From: Citrobacter portucalensis
GTDB lineage: Bacteria > Pseudomonadota > Gammaproteobacteria > Enterobacterales > Enterobacteriaceae
DNA: 64,000 nt
NCBI RefSeq assembly: GCF_002042885.1
Contig: NZ_MVFY01000009.1
Coordinates: 62,001 to 126,000, forward strand
Direction of reading: 5' to 3'
How positions within the stretch are numbered: the stretch's first letter is position 1; every line of letters begins with the position of its first letter. A program made the translations under genes and the position numbers. This document shows, one piece after another, positions 9,868 through 22,284 of the stretch. The notes beneath the pieces were generated by a model. It saw only the letters and a program-made list of their open reading frames with translations, made no database searches and had not been told where the DNA came from.

Positions 9868-11544
9868 TTAGCGGATATTAATCAGTGCATCAAACAACGC
9901 ATTCGCGGTCTGCAGCACTTGCGCGTTAGCCAGGTAATACTGCTGAAAACGCTGTAAATTACCGTACTCTTCGTCGAGGTTTACGCCGGAAATAGATTGT
10001 TGCTGCCGGTAAAGCTGTGTCACCACGTTGTTCTGGGTGGTGGCACTGGTTTTCAGCGTAGCGGTTTTGTTCCCGACATCGCTTACCAGCGTGGCATATG
10101 CATCGTTGAAGGTCTTATTGCCGACAGTCGCTTTGGTTTGCAGATCTAACAGTTTCTGACCGTTACGGTTGTCGCTCTTGCCTTTATCGATGGTGGGGTC
10201 CGTATCATTTTTAGACACTTGAGCCATGGCGATTTTCGACTCATCGGTCACCTTGACTTTCATATCAACGATGACGTTCTCTACCGGCTTCAGAATAAAA
10301 CTGTCATTTTCTTGAGGCCCGGGCTTGGTGGGATCAATAGTCACCGTCACTTTCAGACCATCAATATCCAGTTTTCCGTCCTTATCAGGTTTAGCTTCAA
10401 ACGTTGTGTTATCTGCCAGACGCGTCACCTGCCACTTACCGCCACTGAACACAACCTTATAGTCGGTAGCCTGTACTTTCGAACTGTCACCAACTTCTGC
10501 AGTTAATTCCGCTTTGCCAATGTTATTCTTATTACTCAAAACTGACGGGCTGCCGATATCGAAGAAATTCTCACCTTTAACGCCGTTGGCATCAAAACCT
10601 TCTTTATGCTGGGCGTTAAATGCACTGGCAAATGCAAGCGCCAGTTGACCGAGGGTATTACGCGTCTGATCCAGCTCCTGAGAACGGAAGGTGAGCAGTC
10701 CGCCCAGTGAACCGGTATTCAGCAGTTTCTCCGGAATTTCAACAGCTCCGGCAACGCCATCAACGTAGGCCACGGTTGTACGATTAGGATCATCGCTGGA
10801 AGGCACTGCCGCCAGTTGACGTGCATTGCTGCCCTGTACCAGCGAATAGCCGTTGGCCATGGTCAGGTTGTAAGTGCCACCATCCTGAACGCTGACTTCA
10901 ACACCGACAATCTGATTCAATTCACTGACCAGCTGATCGCGCTGGTCAAGCAGGTCGTTAGGAGACGCACCTGCGCCGACGCCTGTCATACGAGAAATCT
11001 GGTCGTTGAGGCTGGCAATTTGTTTCGAATAGTTGTTGATCTGATCAACGCTGGCTTTAATCGCGGTATTGACCTGCTTATCCTGATCGCGCAGATACTG
11101 GTCGGTCGTTTTAAACTGATTTACCAATCCATCAGCTTTACCGATTAGCGCCTGGCGTGCCGCCGGATCTTCGGCGTTGCTGACCAGCGTTTGCAGGCTG
11201 GTAAAAAAGTCCTGCATGGAGGTCGAAATAGAACTGGTTTTGCTGGAGAGCAGATTGTCGATTTTTGACATTTGCTCATAACGTGTCGTCAGACCGCTGC
11301 TCTGGTTCTGCGCTGCTCGCAACTGGTTAGTGATAAAGGAGTCATATTCACGTTGTACACCAGAAACATAGACACCATTGCCTACCCAGCCCCCCGCACC
11401 CAGCGTGCTGTTCGCTTGCGCCATAATTGTCGTCTGTCGGGTATATCCGGCAACGTTATAGCTGGAGATGTTGTTACTGGCAGTATTCAACGCGGCCTGC
11501 GCTGCGCTGAGTCCACTCATCGCGTTATTAATCAAGCTGGACAT
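9868..11544 (-). CDS. flgK: Flagellar hook-filament junction protein FlgK (HAP1)
   Basis: The 558-residue protein begins MSSLINNAMSGLSAAQAALN, the conserved FlgK N-terminus, and ends with the conserved helix FDALINIR. FlgK is the first junction protein on the hook tip; both termini form the coiled-coil core and the centre is surface exposed. It is about 11 residues longer than E. coli FlgK (547), with differences expected in the variable outer domain at about residues 320-440 (Lys/Asp-rich). FlgN chaperones its export. A sigma-28 promoter lies 33 bp upstream of the start codon. Confidence 0.97.
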   Translation of the reverse strand: MSSLINNAMSGLSAAQAALNTASNNISSYNVAGYTRQTTIMAQANSTLGAGGWVGNGVYVSGVQREYDSFITNQLRAAQNQSSGLTTRYEQMSKIDNLLSSKTSSISTSMQDFFTSLQTLVSNAEDPAARQALIGKADGLVNQFKTTDQYLRDQDKQVNTAIKASVDQINNYSKQIASLNDQISRMTGVGAGASPNDLLDQRDQLVSELNQIVGVEVSVQDGGTYNLTMANGYSLVQGSNARQLAAVPSSDDPNRTTVAYVDGVAGAVEIPEKLLNTGSLGGLLTFRSQELDQTRNTLGQLALAFASAFNAQHKEGFDANGVKGENFFDIGSPSVLSNKNNIGKAELTAEVGDSSKVQATDYKVVFSGGKWQVTRLADNTTFEAKPDKDGKLDIDGLKVTVTIDPTKPGPQENDSFILKPVENVIVDMKVKVTDESKIAMAQVSKNDTDPTIDKGKSDNRNGQKLLDLQTKATVGNKTFNDAYATLVSDVGNKTATLKTSATTQNNVVTQLYRQQQSISGVNLDEEYGNLQRFQQYYLANAQVLQTANALFDALINIR

Positions 11545-11576
11545 GGAGGTTCCTTGTAATCCTTCAATACTCGTTA

Positions 11577-11603
11577 TTATCGGCAGCAGGTCGGTAGACT
11601 TGA
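11577..11603 (-). promoter_or_regulatory. Class 3 sigma-28 promoter of flgKL
   Basis: On the minus strand TCAAGTCT is followed after exactly 11 bp by GCCGATAA, compared with the FliA consensus TAAAGTTT-N11-GCCGATAA. It lies between flgJ and flgK, where E. coli has its flgKL class 3 promoter. Confidence 0.85.
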
Positions 11604-11608
11604 GCTAT

Positions 11609-12559
11609 TTAAAAGAGATTATCGATGTTCGTGCTGTAGGTTTTGCTCACTTTTTCACTCATCGATTTCAACTGCTGGATCATGCTGGTTAATTTTCGCG
11701 CATAGTTAGGGTCCGTGGCGTAACCCGCATTTTGCAATGCCTGCGCCCCTTGCTCGGCGGTCGAGGCAGCGGTCACTGCTGCATAGCGCGGGTTACGGGA
11801 TATCAGACCGACATAATCCGACAACGCCTCAAGGTAAGAGCTATAGACGCGGAATCTGGCTTTCACCTTTTTCGCCTCACCGTTTTCATATTCAGTCGTG
11901 GTGATTTCAGTGGTTGGACCTTTCCAGCTTCCCGAAGCCTTCACGCCAAAAATGTTGAAGCTCGGTTCACCGTTCTCACGGCGAATTTGTCGCTGCCCCC
12001 ATCCGGATTCCAGCGCCGCCTGTGCCAGAATCAGATGATGCGGGACGCCGCTTTGCTGGCTGGCCAGCTTAGCCGGCAGCGATAGCTGGGCGAGGAAGTC
12101 TTTACTGTCACCTGACAGCGGCTCATCATTGCTTTCTGTCGCCCGGGGGATGGCTTTGCGGACCAGTTGCGTCAATGCCTGATTTTGATAGCTGGTCACC
12201 GTTTCCAGTGAAAACTTCATCGGCACCTGCGGCGCGTCATCCGCAGGTTGCGCTTGCCCTTCAGTCATCTGCTTGACCATCATTTCAGCCAACCCCAGAC
12301 CTTTGCCTGCGGTCATTTGCTGCGCAATTTGTTGGTCATACATACTGGTATACAAGCGCGTTGAATCGCTGCTAAACACGCCATCTTTCGGCAGCGCTTC
12401 ACGCATGCTTTTCAGCATCATCTGCACGAACATCCCTTCAACCTGACGGGCGACCGGACGGATATTCGCCGCCGGGTCCTGGCCCGCTTTCGCTTTCAGT
12501 TCGTTCAGTGATTGCGCATCCCAGGCAGCGCTGGTCAACAGTTTGCTGTCACCAATCAT
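11609..12559 (-). CDS. flgJ: Flagellar rod assembly protein / peptidoglycan hydrolase FlgJ
   Basis: The 316-residue protein has two domains. Residues 1 to about 150 are the rod-capping scaffold (ANIRPVARQVEGMFVQMMLKS). From about 155 there is a glucosaminidase-type hydrolase domain with the catalytic Glu in AQAALESGWGQ. FlgJ opens the cell wall for the rod and caps its growth in the periplasm. The start at 12559 is the homologous one ([14 protein letters not shown]); its ATG overlaps the flgI stop by one base (TAATG), so the two are translationally coupled. A frame extension of ten residues upstream is rejected. Confidence 0.97.
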   Translation of the reverse strand: MIGDSKLLTSAAWDAQSLNELKAKAGQDPAANIRPVARQVEGMFVQMMLKSMREALPKDGVFSSDSTRLYTSMYDQQIAQQMTAGKGLGLAEMMVKQMTEGQAQPADDAPQVPMKFSLETVTSYQNQALTQLVRKAIPRATESNDEPLSGDSKDFLAQLSLPAKLASQQSGVPHHLILAQAALESGWGQRQIRRENGEPSFNIFGVKASGSWKGPTTEITTTEYENGEAKKVKARFRVYSSYLEALSDYVGLISRNPRYAAVTAASTAEQGAQALQNAGYATDPNYARKLTSMIQQLKSMSEKVSKTYSTNIDNLF

Positions 12560-13656
12560 TAGATGATTTCCAGTTTGGCGCGTAAGCAACCCGCGCTCTG
12601 CATCGATTGCAGAATGGACATCAGATCCATCGGCGTTGCCCCCAGCGCATTCAGCGCACGTACCACATTGTTCAGGTTGGCGCTGGAACGCACGCTTTGC
12701 AACGAACCACCGCTCTGGCGCAGGTCAATCTGGGTTTGTGGCGTCACCACGGTTTGTCCACCGCCAAATGGTGTGTCCGGCTGGCTGACGTTCGCCTGGC
12801 GGTTTACCGTAATCGACAAGTTGCCTTGTGCCACAGCACAGCTATCCAGCGTCACTTCGCGGTTCATGACGACAGATCCGGTGCGCGAGTTGATAATCAC
12901 TTTCGCATCCTGCGGCGTGACGTTCACCTCAATATTCTGGATATCAGCGAGGAAACGCACCTGCGAGCTGTTACCGCTTGGCACGCGCACCTGAATGGTT
13001 CGGGCATCCAATGCTGTTGCGCTACCAAAGCCACGCGAGCGGTTGATGGTGTCGGTAATCTGCTGCGCCATCGTGAAATCTTCATTATTGAGCTGCAGAT
13101 TAATGGTGTTACCACCGCCGAACTGGCTGGGTAATTCACGTTCGATAATCGCGCCGTTGGTAATGCGTCCACCATTGAGCTGGTTAACCTGCACGCTACT
13201 GCCACCTGCAGCCGCACCCGCACCGCCCACCAAAATATTCCCCTGAGCCAGCGCATATACCTGACTATCAACCCCTTTTAACGGGGTCATCAGCAGCGTA
13301 CCGCCGCGCAGGCTTTTGGCATTCCCCATAGAGGAAACCACTACGTCGATGGTTTGTCCCTGACGACCGAATGCAGGAAACGACGCGGTAACCATCACCG
13401 CCGCCACATTTTTCAGCTGCATATTGGTACCAGTTGGCACGGTTATCCCCAACTGCGAAAGCATGTTATTGAGCGTTTGCGTCGTAAACGGCGTCTGTGT
13501 GGTCTGGTCACCCGTTCCATCCAGACCGACTACCAGCCCATAACCTATCAACGAGTTTTCCCGCACCCCCTGAACGCTGGTCAGGTCACGAATACGGTCA
13601 GCATGCGCAAAGGTGGTTATCAGCACCAGTACCATTCCAACAAAAGATTTAAACAC
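12559..13656 (-). CDS. flgI: Flagellar P-ring protein FlgI
   Basis: The 365-residue protein starts with a cleavable signal peptide ([19 protein letters not shown]) followed by the conserved [26 protein letters not shown]. It is exported by Sec and polymerises around the rod in the peptidoglycan layer as the P ring, needing FlgA as periplasmic chaperone. The length equals that of E. coli and Salmonella FlgI. It lies 12 bp after flgH and overlaps flgJ by one base within the flgBCDEFGHIJ operon. Confidence 0.97.
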   Translation of the reverse strand: MFKSFVGMVLVLITTFAHADRIRDLTSVQGVRENSLIGYGLVVGLDGTGDQTTQTPFTTQTLNNMLSQLGITVPTGTNMQLKNVAAVMVTASFPAFGRQGQTIDVVVSSMGNAKSLRGGTLLMTPLKGVDSQVYALAQGNILVGGAGAAAGGSSVQVNQLNGGRITNGAIIERELPSQFGGGNTINLQLNNEDFTMAQQITDTINRSRGFGSATALDARTIQVRVPSGNSSQVRFLADIQNIEVNVTPQDAKVIINSRTGSVVMNREVTLDSCAVAQGNLSITVNRQANVSQPDTPFGGGQTVVTPQTQIDLRQSGGSLQSVRSSANLNNVVRALNALGATPMDLMSILQSMQSAGCLRAKLEII

Positions 13657-13668
13657 TGGGTACCTCGC

Positions 13669-14367
13669 TTACATCGGCGACAAGTTAAGGAAGAAACGCT
13701 GCAACCAGCCCATATTCTGCGCTTCATTGATGTAGCCGTTGCCGACGTACTCAATACGCGCATCCGCAACCTGGGTTGACGGTACGGAGTTGCTGCCACT
13801 GATGGTGCGCGGGTTAACAACCCCGGAGAAGCGGATGAATTCAGTGCCCTGATTTATAGCGATCTGTTTTTCACCCACGACATGTAAGTTGCCATTCACC
13901 AGTACCTGATCGACCGTTACGGTCAGCGTACCGCTGAAGGTATTTCTGGCGTTCGCGCCGCCTTTACCGTTAAAGGAGTTACCGCCGGAGGCTTCTACGT
14001 CTGCACGTTCGTTACCGAACAATCCTTCCAGATAGCGCGGTACGGTATCAAAGCCAAAGTTTGTCTTGCCGTCGCGACTGGCGTTCGCCGAAGAGCTTTT
14101 GCTCGCGCTGACGTTTTCCTGCAATACGATGGTCAGCGTATCGCCAATATTGCGTGGACGACGATCTTCAAAGAGTGGCTGATAACCATAGTTAATCGGT
14201 TGTGCCGACTGGAAGATTGAGCCATTCGCCACCGGCGTTGGACCTGGAACTGGCTGGGCAGACGTTGCGCCCTGCACGAGCGGCGTGGCCGGGATCCAGG
14301 CACATCCTGTTAGTGAAACCACCAGCAGGGCTAAAATTGGGTATGGGTGAAGCGCGTATTTTCGCAT
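13669..14367 (-). CDS. flgH: Flagellar L-ring lipoprotein FlgH
   Basis: The 232-residue product has a type II signal peptide with lipobox LTGC near residues 18-21, followed by the conserved [15 protein letters not shown] region. It ends in [10 protein letters not shown] as in E. coli. Acylated FlgH forms the L ring in the outer membrane around the rod. The ATG at 14367 gives the same length as E. coli FlgH; an upstream TTG at 14382 and an ATG at 14376 in the same frame would give longer, less likely proteins. It is part of the flgB operon, 57 bp after flgG. Confidence 0.96.
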   Translation of the reverse strand: MRKYALHPYPILALLVVSLTGCAWIPATPLVQGATSAQPVPGPTPVANGSIFQSAQPINYGYQPLFEDRRPRNIGDTLTIVLQENVSASKSSSANASRDGKTNFGFDTVPRYLEGLFGNERADVEASGGNSFNGKGGANARNTFSGTLTVTVDQVLVNGNLHVVGEKQIAINQGTEFIRFSGVVNPRTISGSNSVPSTQVADARIEYVGNGYINEAQNMGWLQRFFLNLSPM

Positions 14368-14424
14368 TGCGGTCATCTTCAAAATCAGTGTGCCGGTGAG
14401 GTTTTCACCCCACCGGGCTCCACT

Positions 14425-15976
<1,552 letters not shown>

Positions 15977-15996
15977 TAAGCCATCCCGTCAGGCGC

Positions 15997-17250
15997 TTAG
16001 CGCAGGTTGACCAGCGTGTTGAGGATCTGATCCTGGGTTTTGATGGTCTGCGCGTTCGACTGATAGTTACGCTGGGCGACAATCATATTCACCAGTTCTT
16101 TACTCAAATCCACGTTTGACGCTTCCAGCGCGCCGTTGGTCAGCTTGCCGAAGTTACCTTCGCCTGCGGTACCCAGCAGCGCCACGCCAGAAGACTGAGT
16201 CGCCGCCCAGACGTTGTCGCCCTGAGACGCCAGACCTTCGTTGTTGGCAAAGTTTGCCAGCACGATCTGCCCCAGAACCTGTTGCTGTTCGTTGGAGTAG
16301 TTACCGACCACGGTACCGTCATTGTTAATCTGGTAGCTCACCAGATCGCCCGGCTTGTAGCCGTTCTGATTCGTGGCGACGATGTTGTTGGCACCGGTGT
16401 TCTGCTGCATGGAGTTCAGGAAGCTCAGGGAGAAGTTCGCCGGAACTGCGCCATTGATCGGACCGGTTGTAATTTTGATATCCTTTGGCCAGACGGCTGG
16501 AGCCGTCGGTGGTACTTCGGCTGCCGTGGCGCTAATACCTAAAAACAAACCATTATTATCAAAACGCATAAACCCTGCCGATTTCTCAGCATCCCCAGTA
16601 GAAGCATCTTGAGTGAAGACTTCCCAGGTGTTGCTCTGCGCGTTTTTGACATAAAAAATGTTCATGTCATGAGCGTTACCCTGGCTATCGAAAACGGTAA
16701 CGCTGCCTTTTTTGTTGTAGGAATCGGCATCGCTTGGGTTAAACGGGGTCTTGGTAGGAACCTTGTCAGTGGAGTTCAGGTTGACCTGCATTGACGCAGT
16801 GGTGGTTGATTTAGCCGCCATCAGCGTATTCGGGATAGTGATCGGTGCCGGGTTCGCACCCTGCTGAACTGTTGGCGGTGTACCGGTAGCCGGATAGCCC
16901 GTCAGCTGCAGCCCCTGCATGTTAACGATATTGCGGTTTTCATCGAGCTTGAACTGACCGTTACGGCTGTAGAAAACGGAACCGTTGCTGTCTACCATAC
17001 GGAAAAAACCGTTCTGGCTGATAGCAACATCCAGCCCACGTCCGGTGTTTGTGGTAGTACCGTCGGTAAAGTCCTGAGTAATACCCGCAACTTTAACGCC
17101 CAAACCGACTTTCGAACCGGCAAACATATCGGCAAAAGATGCCGTGCCAGATTTAAAACCGTAGGTGGCGGAGTTGGCGATGTTGTTACCAATGACATCG
17201 AGGTTGGTCGCTGCAGCGTTCAGACCGCTGACCGCTTGAGAAAAGGCCAT
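15997..17250 (-). CDS. flgE: Flagellar hook protein FlgE
   Basis: The 417-residue protein begins MAFSQAVSGLNAAATNLDVI and ends KTQDQILNTLVNLR, both highly conserved in FlgE. About 120 copies polymerise as the flexible hook under the FlgD cap. It is about 15 residues longer than E. coli FlgE (402). The middle, about residues 140-290, is the surface-exposed D1/D2 part where enterobacterial hooks differ most. It lies 26 bp after flgD and 20 bp before flgF. Confidence 0.97.
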   Translation of the reverse strand: MAFSQAVSGLNAAATNLDVIGNNIANSATYGFKSGTASFADMFAGSKVGLGVKVAGITQDFTDGTTTNTGRGLDVAISQNGFFRMVDSNGSVFYSRNGQFKLDENRNIVNMQGLQLTGYPATGTPPTVQQGANPAPITIPNTLMAAKSTTTASMQVNLNSTDKVPTKTPFNPSDADSYNKKGSVTVFDSQGNAHDMNIFYVKNAQSNTWEVFTQDASTGDAEKSAGFMRFDNNGLFLGISATAAEVPPTAPAVWPKDIKITTGPINGAVPANFSLSFLNSMQQNTGANNIVATNQNGYKPGDLVSYQINNDGTVVGNYSNEQQQVLGQIVLANFANNEGLASQGDNVWAATQSSGVALLGTAGEGNFGKLTNGALEASNVDLSKELVNMIVAQRNYQSNAQTIKTQDQILNTLVNLR

Positions 17251-17276
17251 GACTTACTCCTGATAAGTGTGAAGGC

Positions 17277-17975
17277 TTAAATTATCTGCCGTACTTCGTC
17301 GAGGGTGGTGGTTCCATAAGTGCCCAGATCCAGCGTATTACCGCCGTTACTGCGAATAACGCCCTGCACCAGCGCAAACTGAAGCGGCTGTGCCACCAGT
17401 TGCGTTCCGCCATTACTGGCAGCAATTGACACGTTGTAAGAACCGCTTGGTGCATCCGTGCCATCGGTCATGGTGCCGTCCCAGGTAAAGGTATGAACGC
17501 CCGCTTTCAATCCACCAATGTCAATGGTGCGTACCACTTTGCCGTCTTTATCGGTAATGGTTGCGGTAACCTTATCTGCCGGTTGCTGCAGCTCAATTCC
17601 AAATGGTGTTGTCGTGGTTTTGGCACCCTCTTCTGTCCCTTTACCGGTCAGGATGGTGGTACCCGGGATCATGACCCCGTGGCCAATCAGCGTACTGGCC
17701 TGCAGCGACTGACTGTTGTCGATCTGCCCGGAGATCGACCCTAACGTGGTGTTCAGCTTCTCAATCCCGCTCACGGTACTGATTTGCGCCAACTGGGTAG
17801 TCAGTTCGTTGTTTTGCAGCGGGTTGGTAGGGTCCTGGTTTTTCAGTTGTGCAACCAGCAGCGTAAGAAAGCTGCTTTGCAGGTCAGCGGCGTTGCTGCC
17901 CGTCAGGGAGCTGTTCCCCGTGGCGGCATTAACCCCCGTCGTGCTCGGGTCATTCATTTTTACAGCAATAGACAT
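17277..17975 (-). CDS. flgD: Flagellar hook cap / assembly protein FlgD
   Basis: The 232-residue protein has the conserved N-terminal export and capping segment (FLTLLVAQLKNQDPTNPLQN at about residues 36-55) and a C-terminal FlgD Ig/Tudor-like region (GSYNVSIAASNGG). FlgD caps the growing hook and is then displaced by FlgK. E. coli FlgD has 231 residues. It is 11 bp downstream of flgC in the flgB operon. Confidence 0.96.
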   Translation of the reverse strand: MSIAVKMNDPSTTGVNAATGNSSLTGSNAADLQSSFLTLLVAQLKNQDPTNPLQNNELTTQLAQISTVSGIEKLNTTLGSISGQIDNSQSLQASTLIGHGVMIPGTTILTGKGTEEGAKTTTTPFGIELQQPADKVTATITDKDGKVVRTIDIGGLKAGVHTFTWDGTMTDGTDAPSGSYNVSIAASNGGTQLVAQPLQFALVQGVIRSNGGNTLDLGTYGTTTLDEVRQII

Positions 17976-17986
17976 GTGCGCCTCCT

Positions 17987-18391
17987 TTACTGGCCTAGCG
18001 TCAGCGTTTTAAGCATCAAGCTTTTCACGGTGTTGAGCACTTCGACGTTTGCCTGATAGCTACGTGAGGCAGACATGGTGTTGACCATCTCGCCAACAAC
18101 GTCCACATTCGGCATTTTTACGTAGCCGTTCGCATCGGCCAGCGGATTACCGGGTTCATAAACCAGCTTATCCGGCGCCTGACTCTCAATGACGTCAGCG
18201 ACTTTTACGCCACCGGTTGCCGCACCTGGCGCAGCATCTACCTGAAAAACAACCTGCTTCGCGCGATACGGCTGACCGTCGGGTCCGCTGACGCTATCCG
18301 CATTCGCCATGTTGCTGGCCGCGACGTTCAGGCGTTTAGACTGAGCCGTCAGCGCAGAACCTGCGATATCAAAAATATTTAACAGCGCCAC
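17987..18391 (-). CDS. flgC: Flagellar proximal rod protein FlgC
   Basis: The 134-residue protein begins [20 protein letters not shown] and has the rod family motif [11 protein letters not shown] followed by the C-terminal [17 protein letters not shown] segment. FlgC with FlgB and FlgF forms the proximal rod. The length equals E. coli FlgC (134). It starts 3 bp after the flgB stop, so it is probably translationally coupled. Confidence 0.97.
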   Translation of the reverse strand: MALLNIFDIAGSALTAQSKRLNVAASNMANADSVSGPDGQPYRAKQVVFQVDAAPGAATGGVKVADVIESQAPDKLVYEPGNPLADANGYVKMPNVDVVGEMVNTMSASRSYQANVEVLNTVKSLMLKTLTLGQ

Positions 18392-18394
18392 GAA

Positions 18395-18811
18395 TTAGTT
18401 CCCTCCTTGCAGTACGTTCATCATGCCTTTGATTTGTCCACCCAGCGCCGTCAGCCCCATTTGATATTTGAGGCTGTTGTCTGCAAATTGCGTGCGCTCC
18501 CGGTCCATATCTACCGTGTTGCCATCAAGAGATGGCTGGTCAGGAATACGGTAGAGCAGCTCCGTAGACGGCGCAGAAACGGTCTGGGCCGGAATGTGTT
18601 GTGCAGAGGTCAGCGTCAACGAAACGCCGCCGGTTTCTTCCCGTCCTCGCACCATGACTTTTTTTAATTCACTGGCGAAATCCAGATCGCGCGCCTGGTA
18701 CCCCGGCGTGTCGGCATTGGCAATGTTGGCCGCCAATATTTCCTGGCGTTGGGCGCGCAAATTCAGCGCTTCCTGTTGAAAACGTAAGGCGGCGTCGAGC
18801 TTATCGAGCAT
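18395..18811 (-). CDS. flgB: Flagellar proximal rod protein FlgB
   Basis: The 138-residue protein begins [20 protein letters not shown] with the family motif [19 protein letters not shown]. It is the first gene of flgBCDEFGHIJ. FlgB sits nearest the MS ring in the proximal rod. The length is the same as E. coli FlgB (138). The operon runs divergently from flgAMN, with 157 bp between the two start codons. Confidence 0.97.
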   Translation of the reverse strand: MLDKLDAALRFQQEALNLRAQRQEILAANIANADTPGYQARDLDFASELKKVMVRGREETGGVSLTLTSAQHIPAQTVSAPSTELLYRIPDQPSLDGNTVDMDRERTQFADNSLKYQMGLTALGGQIKGMMNVLQGGN

Positions 18812-18968
18812 ATCTCCTCCGCAAATGACAAAATTCAGCCGACAGCTTAAATCCCATTACGCGCGCGTTATCGCCGGAATAAACGCAAAATGCGTCGCTA
18901 TTTGTTGCGTTGATGACTGCGTCACACAGGTAAAATCCTGCCACTACCTGAAAAAGCGCGAGGTTTTG
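18812..18968. promoter_or_regulatory. Divergent flgB / flgA promoter region
   Basis: This 157-bp gap separates the divergent flgBCDEFGHIJ and flgAMN operons. In E. coli both are class 2 operons activated by FlhDC from this spacer. I could not mark FlhDC boxes with confidence; position is the main evidence. A GAGG ribosome-binding site for flgA is at 18960-18963. Confidence 0.55.
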
Positions 18969-19628
18969 ATGCAAACGTTTAAACGTGGAATAGTCGTGGC
19001 AGCACTGCTGTTCAGCCCTATGACGCTGGCACAAGACCTGAATTCGCAGCTAACGGCATGGTTTTCCCAGCGCCTGGCCGGATTTAGCGATGAGGTGGTA
19101 GTCACTATCCGAACGTCACCAAACTTATTGCCCAACTGCGAACAACCGGCATTAAGCGTGTCAGGTAGCGCAAAACTGTGGGGCAATGTGAATGTGCTGG
19201 CCCGCTGTGCCAACGAAAAACGTTATCTGCAAGTGAACGTGCAGGCGACGGGAAACTACGTTGTTGCCGCTGCATCCGTAGCGCGAGGTAGCCCCCTGAC
19301 CCCAGCCAGCGTAACGCTGAAACGTGGTCGACTGGACCAACTACCGCCGCGCGCGGTGCTGGATATGAGTCAGGTGCAGGATGCAGTGAGCCTGCGCGAT
19401 CTGGTGCCGGGCCAACCGATACAGCTTTCGATGTTGCGCCAGGCATGGCGGATCAAGGCCGGTCAGCGCGTACTGGTTATTGCCAACGGAGATGGCTTTC
19501 GGGTCAATGCCGAAGGTAAAGCGCTGAACAACGCCGCTGTCGCACAGAATGCGCGAGTGCGGATGATTTCAGGCCAGGTGGTGAGCGGCGTCGTCGATTC
19601 TGATGGGAATATTCTTATTAACCTATAA
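18969..19628 (+). CDS. flgA: Flagellar P-ring assembly chaperone FlgA
   Basis: The 219-residue product begins MQTFKRGIVVAALLFSPMTL, a signal peptide, and ends SGVVDSDGNILINL. It contains the SAF-like C-terminal domain of the FlgA family. In the periplasm it assists FlgI polymerisation into the P ring. Length equals E. coli FlgA (219). The reading frame is open 48 codons upstream, but the Met at 18969 with GAGG 5-8 nt before it matches homologues and was chosen. It is the first gene of flgAMN. Confidence 0.95.
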   Translation: MQTFKRGIVVAALLFSPMTLAQDLNSQLTAWFSQRLAGFSDEVVVTIRTSPNLLPNCEQPALSVSGSAKLWGNVNVLARCANEKRYLQVNVQATGNYVVAAASVARGSPLTPASVTLKRGRLDQLPPRAVLDMSQVQDAVSLRDLVPGQPIQLSMLRQAWRIKAGQRVLVIANGDGFRVNAEGKALNNAAVAQNARVRMISGQVVSGVVDSDGNILINL

Positions 19629-19633
19629 TAGGT

Positions 19634-19660
19634 TAAAGATTTTTTAGCGTGTGCCGATAG
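19634..19660 (+). promoter_or_regulatory. Class 3 sigma-28 promoter of flgMN
   Basis: TAAAGATT and GCCGATAG are separated by exactly 11 bp, a near-consensus FliA promoter, starting 6 bp after the flgA stop. It lets flgMN be transcribed late, independently of flgA, as known in Salmonella and E. coli. Confidence 0.92.
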
Positions 19661-19721
19661 ATAAACAACCAATGATTACAGCGGGCCGCTATAGCGTAAC
19701 CCCTCGATGAGGAAAAATAAA

Positions 19722-20015
19722 ATGAGCATTGATCGTACCTCACCATTGAAGCCAGTAAGCACCGTTCAGCCGCGTGAAACCAGCGATGCGCCGGTACAAA
19801 AAGCGCGGAAGGAAAAAACCACCGCGACCACCAGCACCAGCGTCATGCTGAGCGACGCCCAGGCCAAACTGATGCAGCCCGGCAGCAATGACATCAATAT
19901 GGAACGCGTGGAAGCACTGAAAACCGCAATCCGTAACGGTGAATTGAAAATGGATACCGGAAAAATTGCCGACTCGCTGATTCGCGAGGCGCAGAGCTAC
20001 CTACAGAGTAAATAA
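19722..20015 (+). CDS. flgM: Anti-sigma-28 factor FlgM
   Basis: The 97-residue protein starts [20 protein letters not shown] and has a disordered N-terminal half and a C-terminal sigma-28-binding helical half ([20 protein letters not shown]). FlgM holds FliA inactive until the hook is complete and then leaves through the flagellar export channel, which releases late gene expression. The start was set by homology and by GAGG about 10 nt upstream; an ATG five codons earlier is in frame but overlaps that site. flgN follows after 3 bp. Confidence 0.96.
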   Translation: MSIDRTSPLKPVSTVQPRETSDAPVQKARKEKTTATTSTSVMLSDAQAKLMQPGSNDINMERVEALKTAIRNGELKMDTGKIADSLIREAQSYLQSK

Positions 20016-20018
20016 AGT

Positions 20019-20441
20019 ATGACTCGTTTGTCAGAAATACTTGACCAGATGACGACCGTCCTCAATGACCTGAAAACGGTAATGGATGCTGAACAGCAGC
20101 AGCTTTCCGCAGGGCATATCAACGGCAGCCAGCTACAGCGTATTACAGAAGAAAAAAGCTCCTTGCTGGCAACCCTTGATTATCTTGAGCAGCAGCGCCG
20201 CCTGGAACATGACGCCACGCGCAGCGCCAATGATGAGATTGCTGAACGCTGGCAGACTATCACCAAGAAAACACAGCATTTACGCGACCTCAACCAGCAC
20301 AACGGTTGGCTGCTGGAAGGGCAGATCGAGCGTAATCAACAAGCAATACAAGTGCTGAAACCGCACCAGGAACCAGCGTTGTATGGCGCAAACGGTCAAA
20401 CCTCTGCTGCGCACCGCGGCGGGAAAAAATTCTCTATTTGA
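20019..20441 (+). CDS. flgN: Flagellar export chaperone FlgN
   Basis: The 140-residue mostly helical protein begins MTRLSEILDQMTTVLNDLKT and has the FlgN four-helix pattern rich in Gln and Glu. It binds the C-termini of FlgK and FlgL in the cytosol and delivers them to the export gate. E. coli FlgN has 138 residues; two residues of difference are normal. It is 3 bp after flgM and the last gene of the flgAMN operon. A BIME follows it. Confidence 0.95.
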   Translation: MTRLSEILDQMTTVLNDLKTVMDAEQQQLSAGHINGSQLQRITEEKSSLLATLDYLEQQRRLEHDATRSANDEIAERWQTITKKTQHLRDLNQHNGWLLEGQIERNQQAIQVLKPHQEPALYGANGQTSAAHRGGKKFSI

Positions 20442-20445
20442 TGTC

Positions 20446-20519
20446 AGCCTGATAACGTTTTGCTTATCAGGCCTACGCCTTTTGTAGGCCGGATACGGCG
20501 TTATGCCGCCATCCGGCAT
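20446..20519. repeat. BIME: REP pair between flgN and murJ
   Basis: A REP-like arm GCCTGATAACGTTTTGCTTA with TCAGGCCTAC at 20447-20476 is followed by an inverted arm GTAGGCCGGATACGGCGTTA with TGCCGCCATCCGGCA at 20484-20518. It lies between convergent flgN and murJ. The second arm is the common enterobacterial REP core. Confidence 0.9.
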
Positions 20520-20526
20520 TGATCCT

Positions 20527-22062
<1,536 letters not shown>

Positions 22063-22107
22063 CTATGTTGTATTCCAGACTCTGAGGCAAAACCCCGACA
22101 AACCTGC

Positions 22108-22193
22108 CCGTAGGTCGGATAAGGCATTCTCGCCGCCATCCGACACTTTTGCTGTGCCTGATGGCGACACCCTGGCACCTTATCAGGCCGACA
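22108..22193. repeat. BIME: REP pair between murJ and mviM
   Basis: Two inverted REP arms are visible: GTAGGTCGGATAAGGCATTC then TCGCCGCCATCCGACA (22110-22145), and TGCCTGATGGCGACACCCTG then GCACCTTATCAGGCCGACA (22155-22192). It occupies the gap upstream of murJ and downstream of mviM. Confidence 0.88.
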
Positions 22194-22284
22194 AACCAGC
22201 CTATGGTTGAAAAGAGGTGTTATTTTGAGTGGGCATATAGTACCTGGATTACAATGAATTACTACCGCCAGATGTTACAGGGGG

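Noticed and set aside
18825-18968. 48-codon N-terminal extension of FlgA
   Set aside because: It crosses the flgB-flgA promoter region; the signal peptide starts at the Met at 18969 and the length then equals known FlgA.
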